Assembly: GCF_000759475.1 (NCBI RefSeq)
Contig: NZ_CP009454.1
Span: 248,001 to 312,000, forward strand
DNA: 64,000 nucleotides
Direction: 5' to 3'
DNA from: Pantoea rwandensis
GTDB taxonomy: Bacteria > Pseudomonadota > Gammaproteobacteria > Enterobacterales > Enterobacteriaceae
The notes under the pieces are model-generated. The model was not told where the DNA came from. It did not search any database and worked only from the letters and a program-made list of their open reading frames with translations. Both the position numbers and the translations under genes were made by a program. The stretch's first letter is position 1, and each line of letters begins with the position of its first letter. Of this stretch, positions 24,273 to 41,940 are shown one piece after another.

Positions 24273-24301
24273 ATTCTAGGAAGACCGCGCCCAGGATGCA
24301 A
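24273..24301 (-). promoter_or_regulatory. Promoter of the tRNA-tufB operon
   Basis: Minus strand: -35 TTGCAT (24301-24296), a 17-bp spacer, -10 TAGAAT (24278-24273), then a GC-rich discriminator GCGCTCC. This is the usual layout of a stringently controlled stable-RNA promoter. Confidence 0.75.
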
Positions 24302-24901
24302 CAAAAAAATTATCAAAATTGTTCTATCGCCTACTATTTGTGCAAAACATCGCAAACCGCTCATCATTTGCAGTATTTTCGTCCAAATGCCGTGTGTTTT
24401 TACGCCACTGCGTTAAGTGATTTACAGATGCTTATCGTGGTTTGGTCGTCGCACTCCAGAAGCACAACGCCATTTTTCATTTAAAAGTGCGCAACTTTTT
24501 TATTGGATCGGGTTTGATTGAACATTTTTTCAACTAACACATTGCAAGATGGGATTGTTCGTTAACGGATGCAACTGTCGGCGTGTAAAGAGGGAAGCAT
24601 TATCGATTGTCTGAAGACGGCTCAACGTTGTTAGTGAGGGATAATCTGAAAAGATTTTACGCGGCGCTACAGCAAAATCGATGGTAACAAGCGACTAAGC
24701 AATAATAAAAATGCGGGCACGCTTACGAAAGCGTGCTCAGGTTTATCAATTTGCTTCTTTTTAAAGTGACACTGGTGTTACCCTCCAGCCCATTGTTCTC
24801 GTTACTTACCCCCTATGACGTGCAACTGAGCTCGACGCATCATTGTATGCCAGACGCTACAAGGTGTTGATGAGCCGGGATTTGCGGTCAGATGCATACT
24901 T
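24302..24901. other. Intergenic region between tRNA operon and coaA
   Basis: Six hundred bases without a credible gene. A short open frame at 24296-24484 has no ribosome site and an unlikely composition. The AT-rich part next to the tRNA promoter may hold upstream activator (Fis/UP) sites. A perfect 8-bp hairpin GCACGCTT/AAGCGTGC with a 4-nt loop lies at 24717-24736 and is followed on the minus strand by CCGCATTTTTATTATT, resembling a terminator although no gene precedes it on that strand. Confidence 0.5.
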
Positions 24902-25852
24902 ATGAGTAAAAAAACGACACCACTCACTACACCCTATTTGCAGTTTGACCGTCAGCAATGGGCCGCCCTGCGCGACTCAGTGCCAATGACGCTCGCTGAA
25001 GGCGAAATTGAACGACTACGCGGTATCAATGAAGATCTCTCTTTAGAAGAGGTTGCTGAAATCTATTTGCCGCTCTCACGTCTGCTTAACTTCTATATCA
25101 GTTCTAATCTGCGCCGTCAGGCCGTGCTGGAGCAGTTCCTTGGCACTAACGGGCAAAAGATTCCCTATATCATCAGTATTGCCGGCAGTGTTGCTGTAGG
25201 TAAAAGTACCACCGCGCGTGTGTTGCAGGCACTGCTCAGTCGCTGGCCAGAACATCGTAAAGTCGAGTTGATTACAACTGACGGCTTTTTACACCCCAAT
25301 GCAGTGTTGAAAGAACGGGGGCTAATGAAGAAGAAAGGCTTCCCGCAATCTTACGATATGCATCGTCTGGTGAATTTTGTATCCGATTTGAAATCAGGCG
25401 CGAGTCAGGTCACTGCGCCAGTTTATTCACACCTTATTTATGATGTGATCCCTGATGGCGATAAGGTGGTACAACAGCCTGATATTTTGATTTTGGAAGG
25501 CTTAAATGTGCTTCAAAGCGGGATGGATTATCCCCACGATCCGCATCATGTATTTGTTTCTGATTTTGTCGACTTCTCAATTTATGTCGATGCACCTGAA
25601 ACATTATTAGAACGCTGGTATGTTAATCGTTTTTTAAAATTCCGCGAAGGTGCCTTCAGCGATCCAGATTCTTATTTCCACCATTATTCTCAGTTACCCA
25701 AAGATGAGGCGGAAAATATTGCTCGTGGTTTATGGAAAGAGATTAACTGGCTGAATCTCAATGAAAACATTCTTCCAACTCGAGAGCGCGCCAGTCTGAT
25801 CATGACCAAATCTGCAGATCATGCCGTGCAAAGTGTTCGCTTGAGAAAATAA
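24902..25852 (+). CDS. coaA: Pantothenate kinase (type I)
   Basis: CoaA phosphorylates pantothenate, the first and rate-limiting step of coenzyme A synthesis, and is feedback-inhibited by CoA. The 316-residue length equals the E. coli enzyme. The P-loop GSVAVGKST is at 95-103, and [18 protein letters not shown] and the pantothenate-side [17 protein letters not shown] region ([14 protein letters not shown]) follow. Third codon positions look richer in A/T than in most neighbours. It is transcribed away from the tRNA cluster and towards birA, with a terminator between. Confidence 0.98.
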   Translation: MSKKTTPLTTPYLQFDRQQWAALRDSVPMTLAEGEIERLRGINEDLSLEEVAEIYLPLSRLLNFYISSNLRRQAVLEQFLGTNGQKIPYIISIAGSVAVGKSTTARVLQALLSRWPEHRKVELITTDGFLHPNAVLKERGLMKKKGFPQSYDMHRLVNFVSDLKSGASQVTAPVYSHLIYDVIPDGDKVVQQPDILILEGLNVLQSGMDYPHDPHHVFVSDFVDFSIYVDAPETLLERWYVNRFLKFREGAFSDPDSYFHHYSQLPKDEAENIARGLWKEINWLNLNENILPTRERASLIMTKSADHAVQSVRLRK

Positions 25853-25861
25853 CTTTTGATA

Positions 25862-25897
25862 TTTAAATGCCCTTCTTTCCGAGGGCGTTTAATTTTT
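25862..25897 (+). terminator. Terminator between coaA and birA
   Basis: TAAATGCCCT pairs imperfectly with GAGGGCGTTTA around a 6-8 nt loop, then AATTTTT. It lies 10 bp after the coaA stop codon; birA converges from the other side. Confidence 0.7.
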
Positions 25898-25911
25898 CAG
25901 GTCAATGCAAA

Positions 25912-26874
25912 TTAATGACCTGGACGCAGCGAAATCTCACCACCAACCCAGGATTTCACTTCGCCTTCTTGCTCCAGTAATAAACCACCCTGCTTATCAA
26001 TACCACGTGCAATACCATGAACTTCTCTATCGCCAATCAGCAACTTAACCGGGCGATTGATAAAGTTGTCCAGAGCATCCCAGCGCTCTACAAACGGTGC
26101 CAATCCATCTCGCTCGAAAATCGGCAGTGCTTCACGCAGACTATTAATGATTTTTGCAGCCAGCTCATTACGATTAATTTCTACACCGGCTTCCTGCAAA
26201 TTAATCCATCCCTGATTAATTTCAGAGGCTCCTTCTGAGCGCATCACCAGATTGACGCCTGCACCCATGACAATTTGTGCCGCATCGCCTGTTTTGCCGG
26301 TTAATTCAACCAGAATCCCGGCCAATTTACGATCGTTCAGGTAAAGATCATTGGGCCATTTGACACGAACATCAGGTACACCCAATGACTGAATCACCTC
26401 GGCCGTCACGATACCAATCACCAGGCTGAGTCCCATTGCTGCAGCGGGACCTTGCTCAAGTCGCCAGTACATCGACAGATAGAGATTAGAGCCAAAAGGA
26501 GAGAACCACTTTCTGCCACGGCGGCCACGACCGGCTTGCTGATACTCTGCAATACAGGCATGACCCGAAGGCAACTGATCCATGCGATCCAGTAAATACT
26601 GATTGGTAGAATCAATCACAGGGATGACATCTAAATCCTGCTGATGCAGATGCGAAAGAATATCGGCTTCATTCAGTAGCTGAATAGGTGCAGGCAGGCT
26701 GTAACCTTTACCTGTGACGGTGTAGACATCCAGACCCCAGCTCTTCAGAGTTTGGATATGCTTATTGATGGCTGCACGGCTCATACCCAATGCTTCACCC
26801 AACTGCTCACCTGAATGGAATTCTCCATCAGCCAGAAGCGCAACTAATTTCAGCGGAACACTATTATCTTTCAT
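25912..26874 (-). CDS. birA: Biotin-protein ligase / biotin operon repressor BirA
   Basis: BirA makes biotinoyl-AMP, biotinylates the acetyl-CoA carboxylase carrier protein, and as holo-dimer represses the bio operon. It has 320 residues: an N-terminal winged helix (about 1-60, with [19 protein letters not shown]), the biotin loop GRGRRGR at 115-121, the catalytic Lys172 in VKWPNDLY, and a C-terminal SH3-like domain. This is the bifunctional class II form. Its start overlaps the end of murB by four bases (ATGA). Confidence 0.97.
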   Translation of the reverse strand: MKDNSVPLKLVALLADGEFHSGEQLGEALGMSRAAINKHIQTLKSWGLDVYTVTGKGYSLPAPIQLLNEADILSHLHQQDLDVIPVIDSTNQYLLDRMDQLPSGHACIAEYQQAGRGRRGRKWFSPFGSNLYLSMYWRLEQGPAAAMGLSLVIGIVTAEVIQSLGVPDVRVKWPNDLYLNDRKLAGILVELTGKTGDAAQIVMGAGVNLVMRSEGASEINQGWINLQEAGVEINRNELAAKIINSLREALPIFERDGLAPFVERWDALDNFINRPVKLLIGDREVHGIARGIDKQGGLLLEQEGEVKSWVGGEISLRPGH

Positions 26875-27908
26875 GAAATGACCTCAACGGCGTTACGTTC
26901 ACCTTGAGCACCAATGAAGCGTACCTCTGGCTCGAGCCAAACATTGAATTTCTCACCCACGTGGTTTCGTACCTCGTGCGCTAAAGCAACGATATCCTTT
27001 GGCGTCGCATGGTTTTCATTGATCAACACCAGCGCTTGTTGACGGTGTACCGCAGCGCCACCTACCTGATATCCTTTTAGATGACATTGATCGATCAACC
27101 AACCTGCCGCTAATTTGACGTCACCATTTGCCTGCGGATAATGTGGCATCCCCGGCCATGCTTCTAATAACTCATTAGCCAACTCGAGTGTGATAAGAGG
27201 GTTTTTGAAAAAACTGCCTACATTTCCCGTTACGCGCGGGTCGGGTAATTTGCTCTGGCGCATTTGGCAGACGGCATTGAATACATCCCATGCGCATACC
27301 GTGGCCGGGTTCAGTTTCGCTAAATCGCCGTAATTCAGTACCGGCTTCCATTGCTTTGCCAAACGGAGTCCGACAGCAACAATAACGTGATTATCCTTCA
27401 TCTCGTGCTTAAAGATACTGTCACGATAACCAAACTGACACGCTTCTCGATCCAGGCGACTGATTTTTTGTGTGGGTAGATGCAACACATCGACGTAGTG
27501 GCAAATATCCTTAAATTCAACACCATAAGCGCCAATATTCTGGATAGGCGCTGAACCAGCCTTGCCGGGAATTAATGCAAGATTTTCCAGGCCGGTAATA
27601 CCTTTCTTTAAAGTATGCTCAACCAGCTCGTGCCAGTTCTCACCTGCACCGATATGCAAATGCCATGATTCAGCCTCTTCCTCAAGTGAAATACCTTTGA
27701 TGGCGTTAATAATCACGCCACCATCAAAGTCTCCCAGGAATAGCACATTGCTGCCCTCACCTAGTACGATGAAAGGTTGATTCGCCTGTTGAGTTGCTTG
27801 CCATGCGCTCATGATGGCTTCGGGTGTGTCTGCGATATACAGCGCTTGTGCACTGACTTCGAGACCCAGTGTGTTGAAAACTTTTAGAGAAGTGTGGGGG
27901 CTGGACAT
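26871..27908 (-). CDS. murB: UDP-N-acetylenolpyruvoylglucosamine reductase
   Basis: MurB is the FAD enzyme that reduces enolpyruvyl-UDP-GlcNAc to UDP-MurNAc with NADPH in peptidoglycan synthesis. The 345-residue type I enzyme shows the FAD site [29 protein letters not shown], the catalytic Arg in FGYRDSIFK, the proton-donor Ser in [10 protein letters not shown], and the C-terminal Glu in [10 protein letters not shown]. It follows the rrn operon by about 100 bp, as murB follows rrnB in E. coli, and is coupled to birA. Confidence 0.97.
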   Translation of the reverse strand: MSSPHTSLKVFNTLGLEVSAQALYIADTPEAIMSAWQATQQANQPFIVLGEGSNVLFLGDFDGGVIINAIKGISLEEEAESWHLHIGAGENWHELVEHTLKKGITGLENLALIPGKAGSAPIQNIGAYGVEFKDICHYVDVLHLPTQKISRLDREACQFGYRDSIFKHEMKDNHVIVAVGLRLAKQWKPVLNYGDLAKLNPATVCAWDVFNAVCQMRQSKLPDPRVTGNVGSFFKNPLITLELANELLEAWPGMPHYPQANGDVKLAAGWLIDQCHLKGYQVGGAAVHRQQALVLINENHATPKDIVALAHEVRNHVGEKFNVWLEPEVRFIGAQGERNAVEVIS

Positions 27909-28013
27909 TTCACGGCCTTTACTGATTTATCTGGCCGTAGTTTACCCGATCAGTTAGTCACGGGTGGGATGTTTTCGTGGCTTTTAGCCCTGATTTCGCC
28001 AATCTTCAGACGT

Positions 28014-28044
28014 AAAAAAACCCTGAACTTGCGTTCAGGGTTTC
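28014..28044 (-). terminator. Terminator of the rrn operon
   Basis: AAACCCTGAAC and GTTCAGGGTTT form an 11-bp stem with a short loop, followed by seven T on the minus strand. It lies 13 bp after the 5S gene. Confidence 0.9.
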
Positions 28045-28056
28045 TTCACTTGTTTG

Positions 28057-28176
28057 ATGCCTGGCAGTTCCCTACTCTCGCATGGGGAGACCCCACACTA
28101 CCATCGGCGCTACGGCGTTTCACTTCTGAGTTCGGCATGGGGTCAGGTGGGACCACCGCGCTAAAGCCGCCAGGCA
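28057..28176 (-). rRNA. rrf: 5S ribosomal RNA
   Basis: 120 nt, with 5' TGCCTGGCGGC pairing with the 3' end GCTGCCAGGCA-type stem (CTGCCAGGCAT at the 3' end), and the conserved CCGAACTCAGAAGTGAAACG loop. It is the last gene of the rrn operon. No tRNA follows it before the terminator. Confidence 0.98.
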
Positions 28177-28188
28177 AATCTTGGTGCC

Positions 28189-28328
28189 ATGTCCTGTGTC
28201 TTTTGTGCTGATGCTGCGTTGCTCTCCCTCGCGTAACTCAGTCACATACTTCAGTATGCTCCTTCGTTCCGTCTCAGTCGGCGCCTTGCCTCAGCGCAAA
28301 ATCCTTCGGACTTAAGTCCACAGGACAT
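28189..28328. repeat. ERIC-like palindromic element in the 23S-5S spacer
   Basis: About 140 bp with 10-bp perfect outer arms (ATGTCCTGTG at 28189-28198; CACAGGACAT at 28319-28328), second arms matching 12 of 14 bases (28201-28214; 28288-28301), and a central hairpin CATAC-TTCA-GTATG at 28245-28258. On the minus strand the core reads GGAG-CATAC-TGAA-GTATG-TGAC, matching the ERIC core layout and the element at 5135-5277. It makes the 23S-5S spacer about 227 nt, against roughly 90 in E. coli. It should fold into one long hairpin in the pre-rRNA. Confidence 0.65.
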
Positions 28329-28403
28329 CGCTAATTCTTTTATCCGGATGAATCAAGCTGAAAATCTACTTCTGCGTCTCTTCAAAAACGCCTCTGGCGT
28401 TGT

Positions 28404-31309
<2,906 letters not shown>

Positions 31310-31440
31310 TCACAACCCACAGGCGTTTTGCAACGCATGCAGACTGCAAGCATTTGAGAGACTCGAACACATCGATAGCTTCATTCTTATTACGGAGAAT
31401 GAATACGACGTGTCGTTTCAATTTTCAGCTTGTTCCGGAT

Positions 31441-31452
31441 TGTTAAAGAGCA
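31441..31452 (-). promoter_or_regulatory. boxA antitermination site in the 16S-23S spacer
   Basis: Minus strand TGCTCTTTAACA, the consensus rrn boxA bound by NusB-S10, placed after tRNA-Glu and ahead of 23S. Confidence 0.8.
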
Positions 31453-31524
31453 AATATCTCAAACGCAGCTCGTAAGCTGGTTTTGAGATACCGTGGAGAC
31501 ACCTTTCACCTGTCACCAAGCAAG

Positions 31525-31600
31525 TGGCGTCCCCTAGGGGATTCGAACCCCTGTTACCGCCGTGAAAGGGCGGTGTCCTAGGCCTCTAGACGAAGGGGAC
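31525..31600 (-). tRNA. gltT: tRNA-Glu (TTC anticodon)
   Basis: 76 nt with CCA. The acceptor stem is GTCCCCT and the anticodon TTC lies in the loop CTTTCAC. It is the only tRNA in the 16S-23S spacer, as in E. coli rrnB, rrnC, rrnE and rrnG; the symbol follows the rrnB copy. Confidence 0.97.
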
Positions 31601-31689
31601 ACGATAGTGTCACGACTTCGCAGCCGTCTTGCTCATTACTTTTCTATCAGACAATCTGTGTGAGCACTGCGCGGGAAGGTATCTTCAGG

Positions 31690-33229
<1,540 letters not shown>

Positions 33230-33382
33230 AAAGTTTGATTTGCTGCAACAAGTGCAGCGATGCTCATCTGTAAAACGTCATAATGAATTTCATTATGTGT
33301 TCACTCGTGAGACTTGATATTTTTTACGTCCGGAGACGCTGATATCAATCCTGCGAGTGCCCACACAGATTGTCTGATAAAT

Positions 33383-33394
33383 TGTTAAAGAGCG
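33383..33394 (-). promoter_or_regulatory. boxA antitermination site in the rrn leader
   Basis: Minus strand CGCTCTTTAACA, one base from the consensus TGCTCTTTAACA, located between promoter P2 and 16S. Confidence 0.8.
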
Positions 33395-33433
33395 GTGCAA
33401 TCAGCGCCTTAAGCTGCTGTTGCGAGGTGGCGT

Positions 33434-33461
33434 ATATTACGCTTTCCTCCTTCAGAGTCAA
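33434..33461 (-). promoter_or_regulatory. rrn promoter P2
   Basis: Minus strand -35 TTGACT (33461-33456), a 16-bp spacer and -10 TAATAT (33439-33434), followed by ACGCCACC. It lies about 120 bp downstream of P1, the usual rrn spacing. Confidence 0.85.
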
Positions 33462-33553
33462 ACACTTTTTTCAGCGTTTTTCTCCGGCGGGGTGAATTTC
33501 TCACTCCCTGCTGAGCCGTCTGCGTTGCCGCTTTGCCGTCTCAGTGGTGGCGC

Positions 33554-33581
33554 ATTATAGGGAGTTATTCGGAGCTGACAA
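33554..33581 (-). promoter_or_regulatory. rrn promoter P1
   Basis: Minus strand -35 TTGTCA (33581-33576), a 16-bp spacer and -10 TATAAT (33559-33554), followed by the GC-rich discriminator GCGCCACCA. This is almost identical to E. coli rrn P1. An A/T-rich UP-element-like stretch (TTTTTTGCAATAAA) lies immediately upstream, running towards hemG; Fis sites would overlap the hemG 3' end. Confidence 0.92.
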
Positions 33582-33636
33582 GGGTTTATTGCAAAAAAAT
33601 GATCGTTCGACCTAAATTTAGCCACAACGCTCTATT

Positions 33637-34173
33637 TCACAACGATTTGCCTGGTAACTGCACAAAATCCTGGGCAAAAACCGCCACTTTATTCCAATCG
33701 GTGTATTCCACTTCTTTAGAGGTATCCGTCTCACCGCCCGTCATACGCATAATCAGTTGAATCATGACACGATCAAACCAGCGATAACGGGGGTAGCGCA
33801 GCGCGCCGGCAAATACTGCACAGCAATCTGGCTGCCAGGGGGATTGCTCGAGAAACTTGTGCGTGTACGCATTAGTCGCTGGCGTGCATTTATCCGCTTT
33901 TCGCGCGGTAAGGTTGACGCTGAAAAAGCCACTGACGCGCTGGTGCAGCTCAGCCTTGTGCTGAGTGACAAACTTCATCAATGCCGGATGGAAATGCCCG
34001 TAACGGATCGATGCACCAATCAGCACGCGATCATACTGCGCCCACTCAACTTTTTGCGCTTCCAGCAAATCAATCACATCGCACAGCTGTTGCGGCGCTA
34101 ATGTCTGCGCAATACGCGCCGCGATCTCGCGGGTTTGCCCATCGCGGCTGGAATATAGAATTAAAGCTTTCAT
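33637..34173 (-). CDS. hemG: Menaquinone-dependent protoporphyrinogen IX dehydrogenase
   Basis: HemG is a flavodoxin-like, FMN-binding enzyme that oxidises protoporphyrinogen IX to protoporphyrin IX using respiratory quinones. The 178-residue protein opens with the phosphate-binding loop [12 protein letters not shown] and carries the HemG-specific loop [14 protein letters not shown], which distinguishes it from electron-transfer flavodoxins. It is the last gene of pepQ-yigZ-trkH-hemG, directly upstream of the rrn operon, as hemG precedes rrnA in E. coli. Confidence 0.95.
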   Translation of the reverse strand: MKALILYSSRDGQTREIAARIAQTLAPQQLCDVIDLLEAQKVEWAQYDRVLIGASIRYGHFHPALMKFVTQHKAELHQRVSGFFSVNLTARKADKCTPATNAYTHKFLEQSPWQPDCCAVFAGALRYPRYRWFDRVMIQLIMRMTGGETDTSKEVEYTDWNKVAVFAQDFVQLPGKSL

Positions 34174-34191
34174 TAGATAATCCTGTTTCTC

Positions 34192-35643
34192 TTATTCACG
34201 CCAGAAAGTCGGGGTGAACAGGACCAGCAGTGTGAACACCTCAAGACGCCCAAACAACATGGTCAAAATCAAAATCCACTTAGCCACATCATTCATAGAA
34301 GTGAAGTTGTCTGCCACAACGCCCAGGCCTGGCCCAAGGTTGTTCAGCGTGGCGGCCACAGCAGCAAAAGCGGAGAAGTCATCGACGCCCGTGGCGATGA
34401 TGGCCAGCATGCTGAGTAAGAACACCAGTGCATAAGCGGAGAAAAATCCCCACACGGCTTCAAGGATGCGTTCCGGCAGCGCGCGATTACCCAACTTAAT
34501 GGTATAGACCGCGTTCGGATGCACCAACCGCTTCAACTCACGCGAGCCCTGCTTGAACAGCAGTAAAATACGAATGACCTTTAATCCACCACCCGTCGAT
34601 CCCGCCATACCGCCGATAAAAGCAGAGCAGAGCAACAGCACCGGTAGGAACAATGGCCAGCGCGCAATGCTATCGGTGGTAAATCCTGCCGTTGTCGCCA
34701 TCGATACCACCTGGAAAAAGGCCTGGTTCAGTGTTTGCCAACCGCTGGCATAGACGTTGTGGAACCACAGCACTACCGTACAGATCAGCACTAACGTCAG
34801 CTGTACGCCAATAAACATGCGGAATTCGGGATCGCGCCAGTAAACTTTGAGGCTACGGCCGCTCAATAAAGAGAAGTGCAGACCATAATTACAGCCGGAG
34901 ATCAGCAGGAACACCGCCACAATGGTATTGATAGTAGGACTGTTGAAGTAGCCGATACTCGCATCATGCGTAGAGAAACCACCAATCGCGATGGTGGAGA
35001 AGCTGTGGCCTATCGCATCAAACATTGGCATGCCTGCCAGCCACAACGCCACCGCACACGCTACGGTAAGCAATACATAGATGAGCCACAACGTTTTAGC
35101 CGTTTCGGCAATACGCGGGCGCATTTTGTTATCTTTCAGCGGCCCCGGCATTTCAGCGCGATACAGCTGCATACCACCAACGCCCAGAATCGGCAAGATG
35201 GCTACGGCCAGTACGATGATCCCCATACCGCCCAGCCACTGCAGCATTTGACGATAAAACAGAATCGCTTTAGGTAAGGTATCGAGGCCGACTAACGTGG
35301 TCGCGCCGGTAGTGGTCAGCCCGGAGAAGGATTCAAAGAAAGCATCAGTGACCGAAAGGTGCGGCTGTTCGGCAAAAATGAAGGGCATCGCACCGACACT
35401 GCCCAACACGGTCCAAAAAAGCACGACAATCAGAAACCCTTCGCGCGGTTTAAGCTCAGTTTTCTTTTTGCGATTCGGCCACCACAGCAGCGAGCCAATC
35501 ACAATCGCCATCATAAATGTCTGGCTAAACGCACGTCCGGCGCCATCGCGATAAATCAAGGCCACCAGCCCCGGCAAGATCATAGTTACCGAGAATAAAA
35601 TCACCAACAGGCCCACGATGCGGGTAATGGCGCGAAAATGCAT
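34192..35643 (-). CDS. trkH: Trk system potassium uptake protein TrkH
   Basis: TrkH is the K+-translocating membrane subunit of the Trk system, working with the NAD/ATP-binding TrkA. The 483 residues equal the E. coli length and contain four M1-P-M2 repeats with selectivity-filter loops such as SGLTTTGATT, SFSTIAIGGFST, MATTAGFTTDS and NNLGPGLG. It starts 26 bp after yigZ and is followed 18 bp later by hemG, matching the conserved yigZ-trkH-hemG arrangement. Confidence 0.97.
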   Translation of the reverse strand: MHFRAITRIVGLLVILFSVTMILPGLVALIYRDGAGRAFSQTFMMAIVIGSLLWWPNRKKKTELKPREGFLIVVLFWTVLGSVGAMPFIFAEQPHLSVTDAFFESFSGLTTTGATTLVGLDTLPKAILFYRQMLQWLGGMGIIVLAVAILPILGVGGMQLYRAEMPGPLKDNKMRPRIAETAKTLWLIYVLLTVACAVALWLAGMPMFDAIGHSFSTIAIGGFSTHDASIGYFNSPTINTIVAVFLLISGCNYGLHFSLLSGRSLKVYWRDPEFRMFIGVQLTLVLICTVVLWFHNVYASGWQTLNQAFFQVVSMATTAGFTTDSIARWPLFLPVLLLCSAFIGGMAGSTGGGLKVIRILLLFKQGSRELKRLVHPNAVYTIKLGNRALPERILEAVWGFFSAYALVFLLSMLAIIATGVDDFSAFAAVAATLNNLGPGLGVVADNFTSMNDVAKWILILTMLFGRLEVFTLLVLFTPTFWRE

Positions 35644-35669
35644 TCAGCCGTTCCTTTAAACAGATGCTT

Positions 35670-36287
35670 TTAGTTGTCCAGCGGGATGAGCGTCAGCGCG
35701 CCCCGGCTGTAATCAGAAAGGTTTTGCCGAAAGCCATCGATCTGCGGATGCGGCAACGCCAAACGTAGCGCAATACGATCCTGATAATGGCTCTCTTCGA
35801 TGATGCCGTCAAAACGTTGCAACAGACGTTCAATATCACTTAACTGGGCATAGTCACATTGCAGGGTAAAAGATTGCATCGGCACTTTACGCGCACGCGC
35901 CAGGTGCTTCAGCCCCTGCTGCACGCCACCACCATACGCTTTAACTAATCCACCCGTACCCAACATAATGCCGCCATAATAGCGCACGACCACTGCCGTA
36001 ATCTCGCCCACGCCGCTCCCCATCAGCTGTGCCAGCATAGGCTTGCCTGCGGTGCCGGAAGGCTCACCGTCATCGGAGAACCCCAACTGCTGCGAATCAT
36101 CCGGCGCACCCGCAACCCACGCCCAGCAGTGATGACGTGCCGCAGGATGTTCTTGCTTTACCTGCTGAACGAGACCGCGTGCCGCCTCAACGCCATCGGT
36201 ATGTGCCAGATAGGTGATAAAACGGCTTTTCTTAATGGTTTCCTCACTGAGACTCACAGCCTCAGCGGGAATATCGTACGCCTCCAT
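35670..36287 (-). CDS. yigZ: IMPACT/UPF0029 family protein YigZ
   Basis: Cytosolic protein of 205 residues with the N-terminal Impact domain (KKSRFITYLAHTDGVEAA, HHCWAWVAGAPDDSQQLGFS, DDGEPSGTAGKPMLAQL, VVVRYYGGIMLGTGGLVKAYG) and a C-terminal DUF1949 domain. The E. coli homologue has an EF-G-like C-terminal fold, but its role is not settled. Its ATG overlaps the pepQ stop codon by one base, so the two are coupled. Confidence 0.95.
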   Translation of the reverse strand: MEAYDIPAEAVSLSEETIKKSRFITYLAHTDGVEAARGLVQQVKQEHPAARHHCWAWVAGAPDDSQQLGFSDDGEPSGTAGKPMLAQLMGSGVGEITAVVVRYYGGIMLGTGGLVKAYGGGVQQGLKHLARARKVPMQSFTLQCDYAQLSDIERLLQRFDGIIEESHYQDRIALRLALPHPQIDGFRQNLSDYSRGALTLIPLDN

Positions 36288-37618
36288 CAGGCCAGATGCA
36301 GATCGCGCGTCATGTTTTCAACGCGATTAGCGTGGATCACCACATTATCTTCGATACGAATACCACCGTACGGTTTCAATGCGTCGATCGCCTGCCAGTC
36401 AAAGTACTGGCTGTACTTACCACCACGGAGTTTCGCCAGCAGTGAATCGATAATGTAGAAACCGGGCTCGATGGTCAGCACCATGCCCGGTTCCAGCACA
36501 CGGGTACAGCGCAGATAAGGATATTGCGACGGTGCAGCCATATGCGTGCCGTTGTCATCTTGCATAAAGCCGGCAACGTCGTGCACCTGCAAGCCCAGCG
36601 GATGCCCCAAACCGTGTGGCATAAACGGACCGGTCAGGTCTTCCGCCACCAGCACCTCTTCGGTTAAACCTTTCACCAGGTCGAACTTCAGCAATAGACG
36701 GGCGATACGCTGATGCATTTGCAGATGATAATCGGTGTATCGCACGCCCGCTTTCAACGTCGCAATCAGCGCCAGCTCTTCTTTATTCATCGCCTCCACC
36801 ATTTCGGCATAGCGCGATTTGCTTTGTGCTGCATAGCTGCGCGTCAGGTCGGCGGCATAACCAAGATATTCGGCACCGGCATCAATCAGGAAGCTATGAC
36901 GTTTCACCGGTGGCTGATGGTCGAGTTTGGTGTAGTGCAGCACCGCAGCATGTTCGTTGAGCGCGATAATATTGCCGTATGGCACGTCGGTATCACGATG
37001 GCCGGTCGCAGTCAGATATGCCTGGTTTATGTCGAACTCGCTCATCCCCGAGAAGAAGGCTTCTTTCGCCGCACGATGCCCCGCCACGGCAAGCTTCTGC
37101 GCCTCACGCATACAGGCCAGTTCGTAGTCAGTTTTAATGCTGCGATGATAATGAAGGAAGTCGATAACGCCTTTTGGATTCACGCGATCGCTCTGAATGC
37201 CGAGTTGCGTGGCTCGAGATGGCACAGGTCCGATATAAGCCACATTGTCGCGCTGAGCCGGCAGCAGTTGCCCAATCTCATCGGCATCTTTCAGGCCCAC
37301 CACCTCAACATCCTGAGTCCAGAAGCTGTTGGGCAATGGCTCGACGTTATGCCAGTAATCCACCGGCGAGTAGAACCACAGTTTTGGCTTGTTAACACCA
37401 TCGATCCATAACCAGCAGTTGGGCACCTGCGTCACCGGCACCCAGGCTTTAAATTGCGGATTCACCTTAAACGGATAGTCGTGATCGTCGAGGAAAACGG
37501 TTAACAGCTCGCCAGAGTGAATCAACATCGCATCAAGCTTAAAGCGTGCTAGCACCTGTTGCGCGCGCTGTTGCAGCGTATTGATATGCGCGTGATACAG
37601 GGTTTTCAGTGAATCCAT
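36287..37618 (-). CDS. pepQ: Xaa-Pro dipeptidase
   Basis: PepQ splits dipeptides with C-terminal proline. The 443-residue M24 metallopeptidase matches the E. coli length. Metal-ligand segments are present: [20 protein letters not shown] (two Asp), [15 protein letters not shown] (His), TIEPGFYI (Glu) and [11 protein letters not shown] (Glu). The open frame extends 66 codons upstream through the fadB promoter region, but the family start [12 protein letters not shown] is the ATG at 37618. It is divergent from fadB. Confidence 0.96.
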   Translation of the reverse strand: MDSLKTLYHAHINTLQQRAQQVLARFKLDAMLIHSGELLTVFLDDHDYPFKVNPQFKAWVPVTQVPNCWLWIDGVNKPKLWFYSPVDYWHNVEPLPNSFWTQDVEVVGLKDADEIGQLLPAQRDNVAYIGPVPSRATQLGIQSDRVNPKGVIDFLHYHRSIKTDYELACMREAQKLAVAGHRAAKEAFFSGMSEFDINQAYLTATGHRDTDVPYGNIIALNEHAAVLHYTKLDHQPPVKRHSFLIDAGAEYLGYAADLTRSYAAQSKSRYAEMVEAMNKEELALIATLKAGVRYTDYHLQMHQRIARLLLKFDLVKGLTEEVLVAEDLTGPFMPHGLGHPLGLQVHDVAGFMQDDNGTHMAAPSQYPYLRCTRVLEPGMVLTIEPGFYIIDSLLAKLRGGKYSQYFDWQAIDALKPYGGIRIEDNVVIHANRVENMTRDLHLA

Positions 37619-37760
37619 GGACTTGTCTCCAATATCGCGAAATTGGCCGCAGTGTAGCACAGCCACGACAGCGTTGCCGTGCTGCACACGCTGTGATCGG
37701 CGTACCAAATAATCAAAGACTCGTTTGCAAAAAATTAACATGCCGCCCACACTCCCATTC

Positions 37761-37777
37761 ATCTGGTATGACCAGAT
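37761..37777. promoter_or_regulatory. FadR operator of fadBA
   Basis: ATCTGGTATGACCAGAT, a 17-bp near-perfect palindrome differing by one base from my recollection of the E. coli fadB operator. It lies 28 bp ahead of the fadB start. FadR bound here would repress fadBA until long-chain acyl-CoA releases it. Confidence 0.88.
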
Positions 37778-37804
37778 CACCTTTCGCGGTTTCAGGAGAC
37801 GGAC

Positions 37805-41162
<3,358 letters not shown>

Positions 41163-41180
41163 TACGTTGATGCACGTGTT

Positions 41181-41205
41181 CCCGCCCTTTCGGGCGGGCT
41201 TTTTT
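41181..41205 (+). terminator. Terminator of fadBA
   Basis: CCCGCCC and GGGCGGG form a stem with a TTTC loop, followed by CTTTTTT. It sits directly before the end of the convergent fre gene. Confidence 0.92.
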
Positions 41206-41207
41206 AC

Positions 41208-41909
41208 TCAGATAAAGGCAAACGCATCGCCAAACATCTGCGCTTCAACCGCACCACGTTCCGCGCAGAAACGCTCGCGCGCTATCTTCGCCATCTCGAA
41301 ACGACCCGCAATATAGATATCGTGCTCGCTGAGCGTCGCGTAATCCTGCATCACCGCTGTGAGTACGGTACCACTGCGCCCTTCCCAACCCTCTGCTGGC
41401 TGCTCCACCACCGGAATCACCTTGAGATGAGGATGCTTGACCGCCAACGCGTTCAACTCATCCAGATCGTACAAATGCATCAATTCCCGGCCGCCCCAGT
41501 AGATGGCGATATCGCGGTCTGGCTGCTGCGCCAGTGCCGTCAGCAGAATCGAACGTGCATAGGAGAAACCGGTGCCGCCCGCGATCAGAATAATGGGGCG
41601 ATCGCTATCTTCACGCAGCCAGGCATCGCCATGCGGCATATCCACCGTGATTTGACGATCGTTTTTGATGCGATCCATCACCGCCATCGCGTAGAGATTG
41701 AGGTCAGATGCGCCAATGTGCAGCTCAATGATGTCTTTTTCCATCGGGGTTGAAGCCAGTGAGAAGGGGCGCTTATCACGCTCATCCATCACTACCATCA
41801 GGTATTGCCCCGCACGGAAAGTAAAATCCGCCGCAGGAATTAAACGGACGCGGTAAACGGTATCCGTAATCGCTTCGACCGAAGTCACCTTGCAGTTTAA
41901 CGTCGTCAT
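41208..41909 (-). CDS. fre: NAD(P)H-flavin reductase Fre
   Basis: Fre reduces free flavins with NAD(P)H and feeds reduced flavin to other enzymes. The 233-residue protein (same as E. coli) has the FNR-like flavin motif [10 protein letters not shown] and the NAD(P) motif [14 protein letters not shown]. It keeps its E. coli position downstream of ubiD, 31 bp after it, which fits supply of reduced FMN-related chemistry, although Fre is not specific to UbiD. Confidence 0.96.
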   Translation of the reverse strand: MTTLNCKVTSVEAITDTVYRVRLIPAADFTFRAGQYLMVVMDERDKRPFSLASTPMEKDIIELHIGASDLNLYAMAVMDRIKNDRQITVDMPHGDAWLREDSDRPIILIAGGTGFSYARSILLTALAQQPDRDIAIYWGGRELMHLYDLDELNALAVKHPHLKVIPVVEQPAEGWEGRSGTVLTAVMQDYATLSEHDIYIAGRFEMAKIARERFCAERGAVEAQMFGDAFAFI

Positions 41910-41940
41910 ACGTGCCCTTTTTTATGGTTTTCTGCCGCCT

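Noticed and set aside
24296..24484. 62-codon open frame upstream of coaA
   Set aside because: It starts inside the tRNA operon promoter, lacks a ribosome site, and has a composition unlike neighbouring genes.
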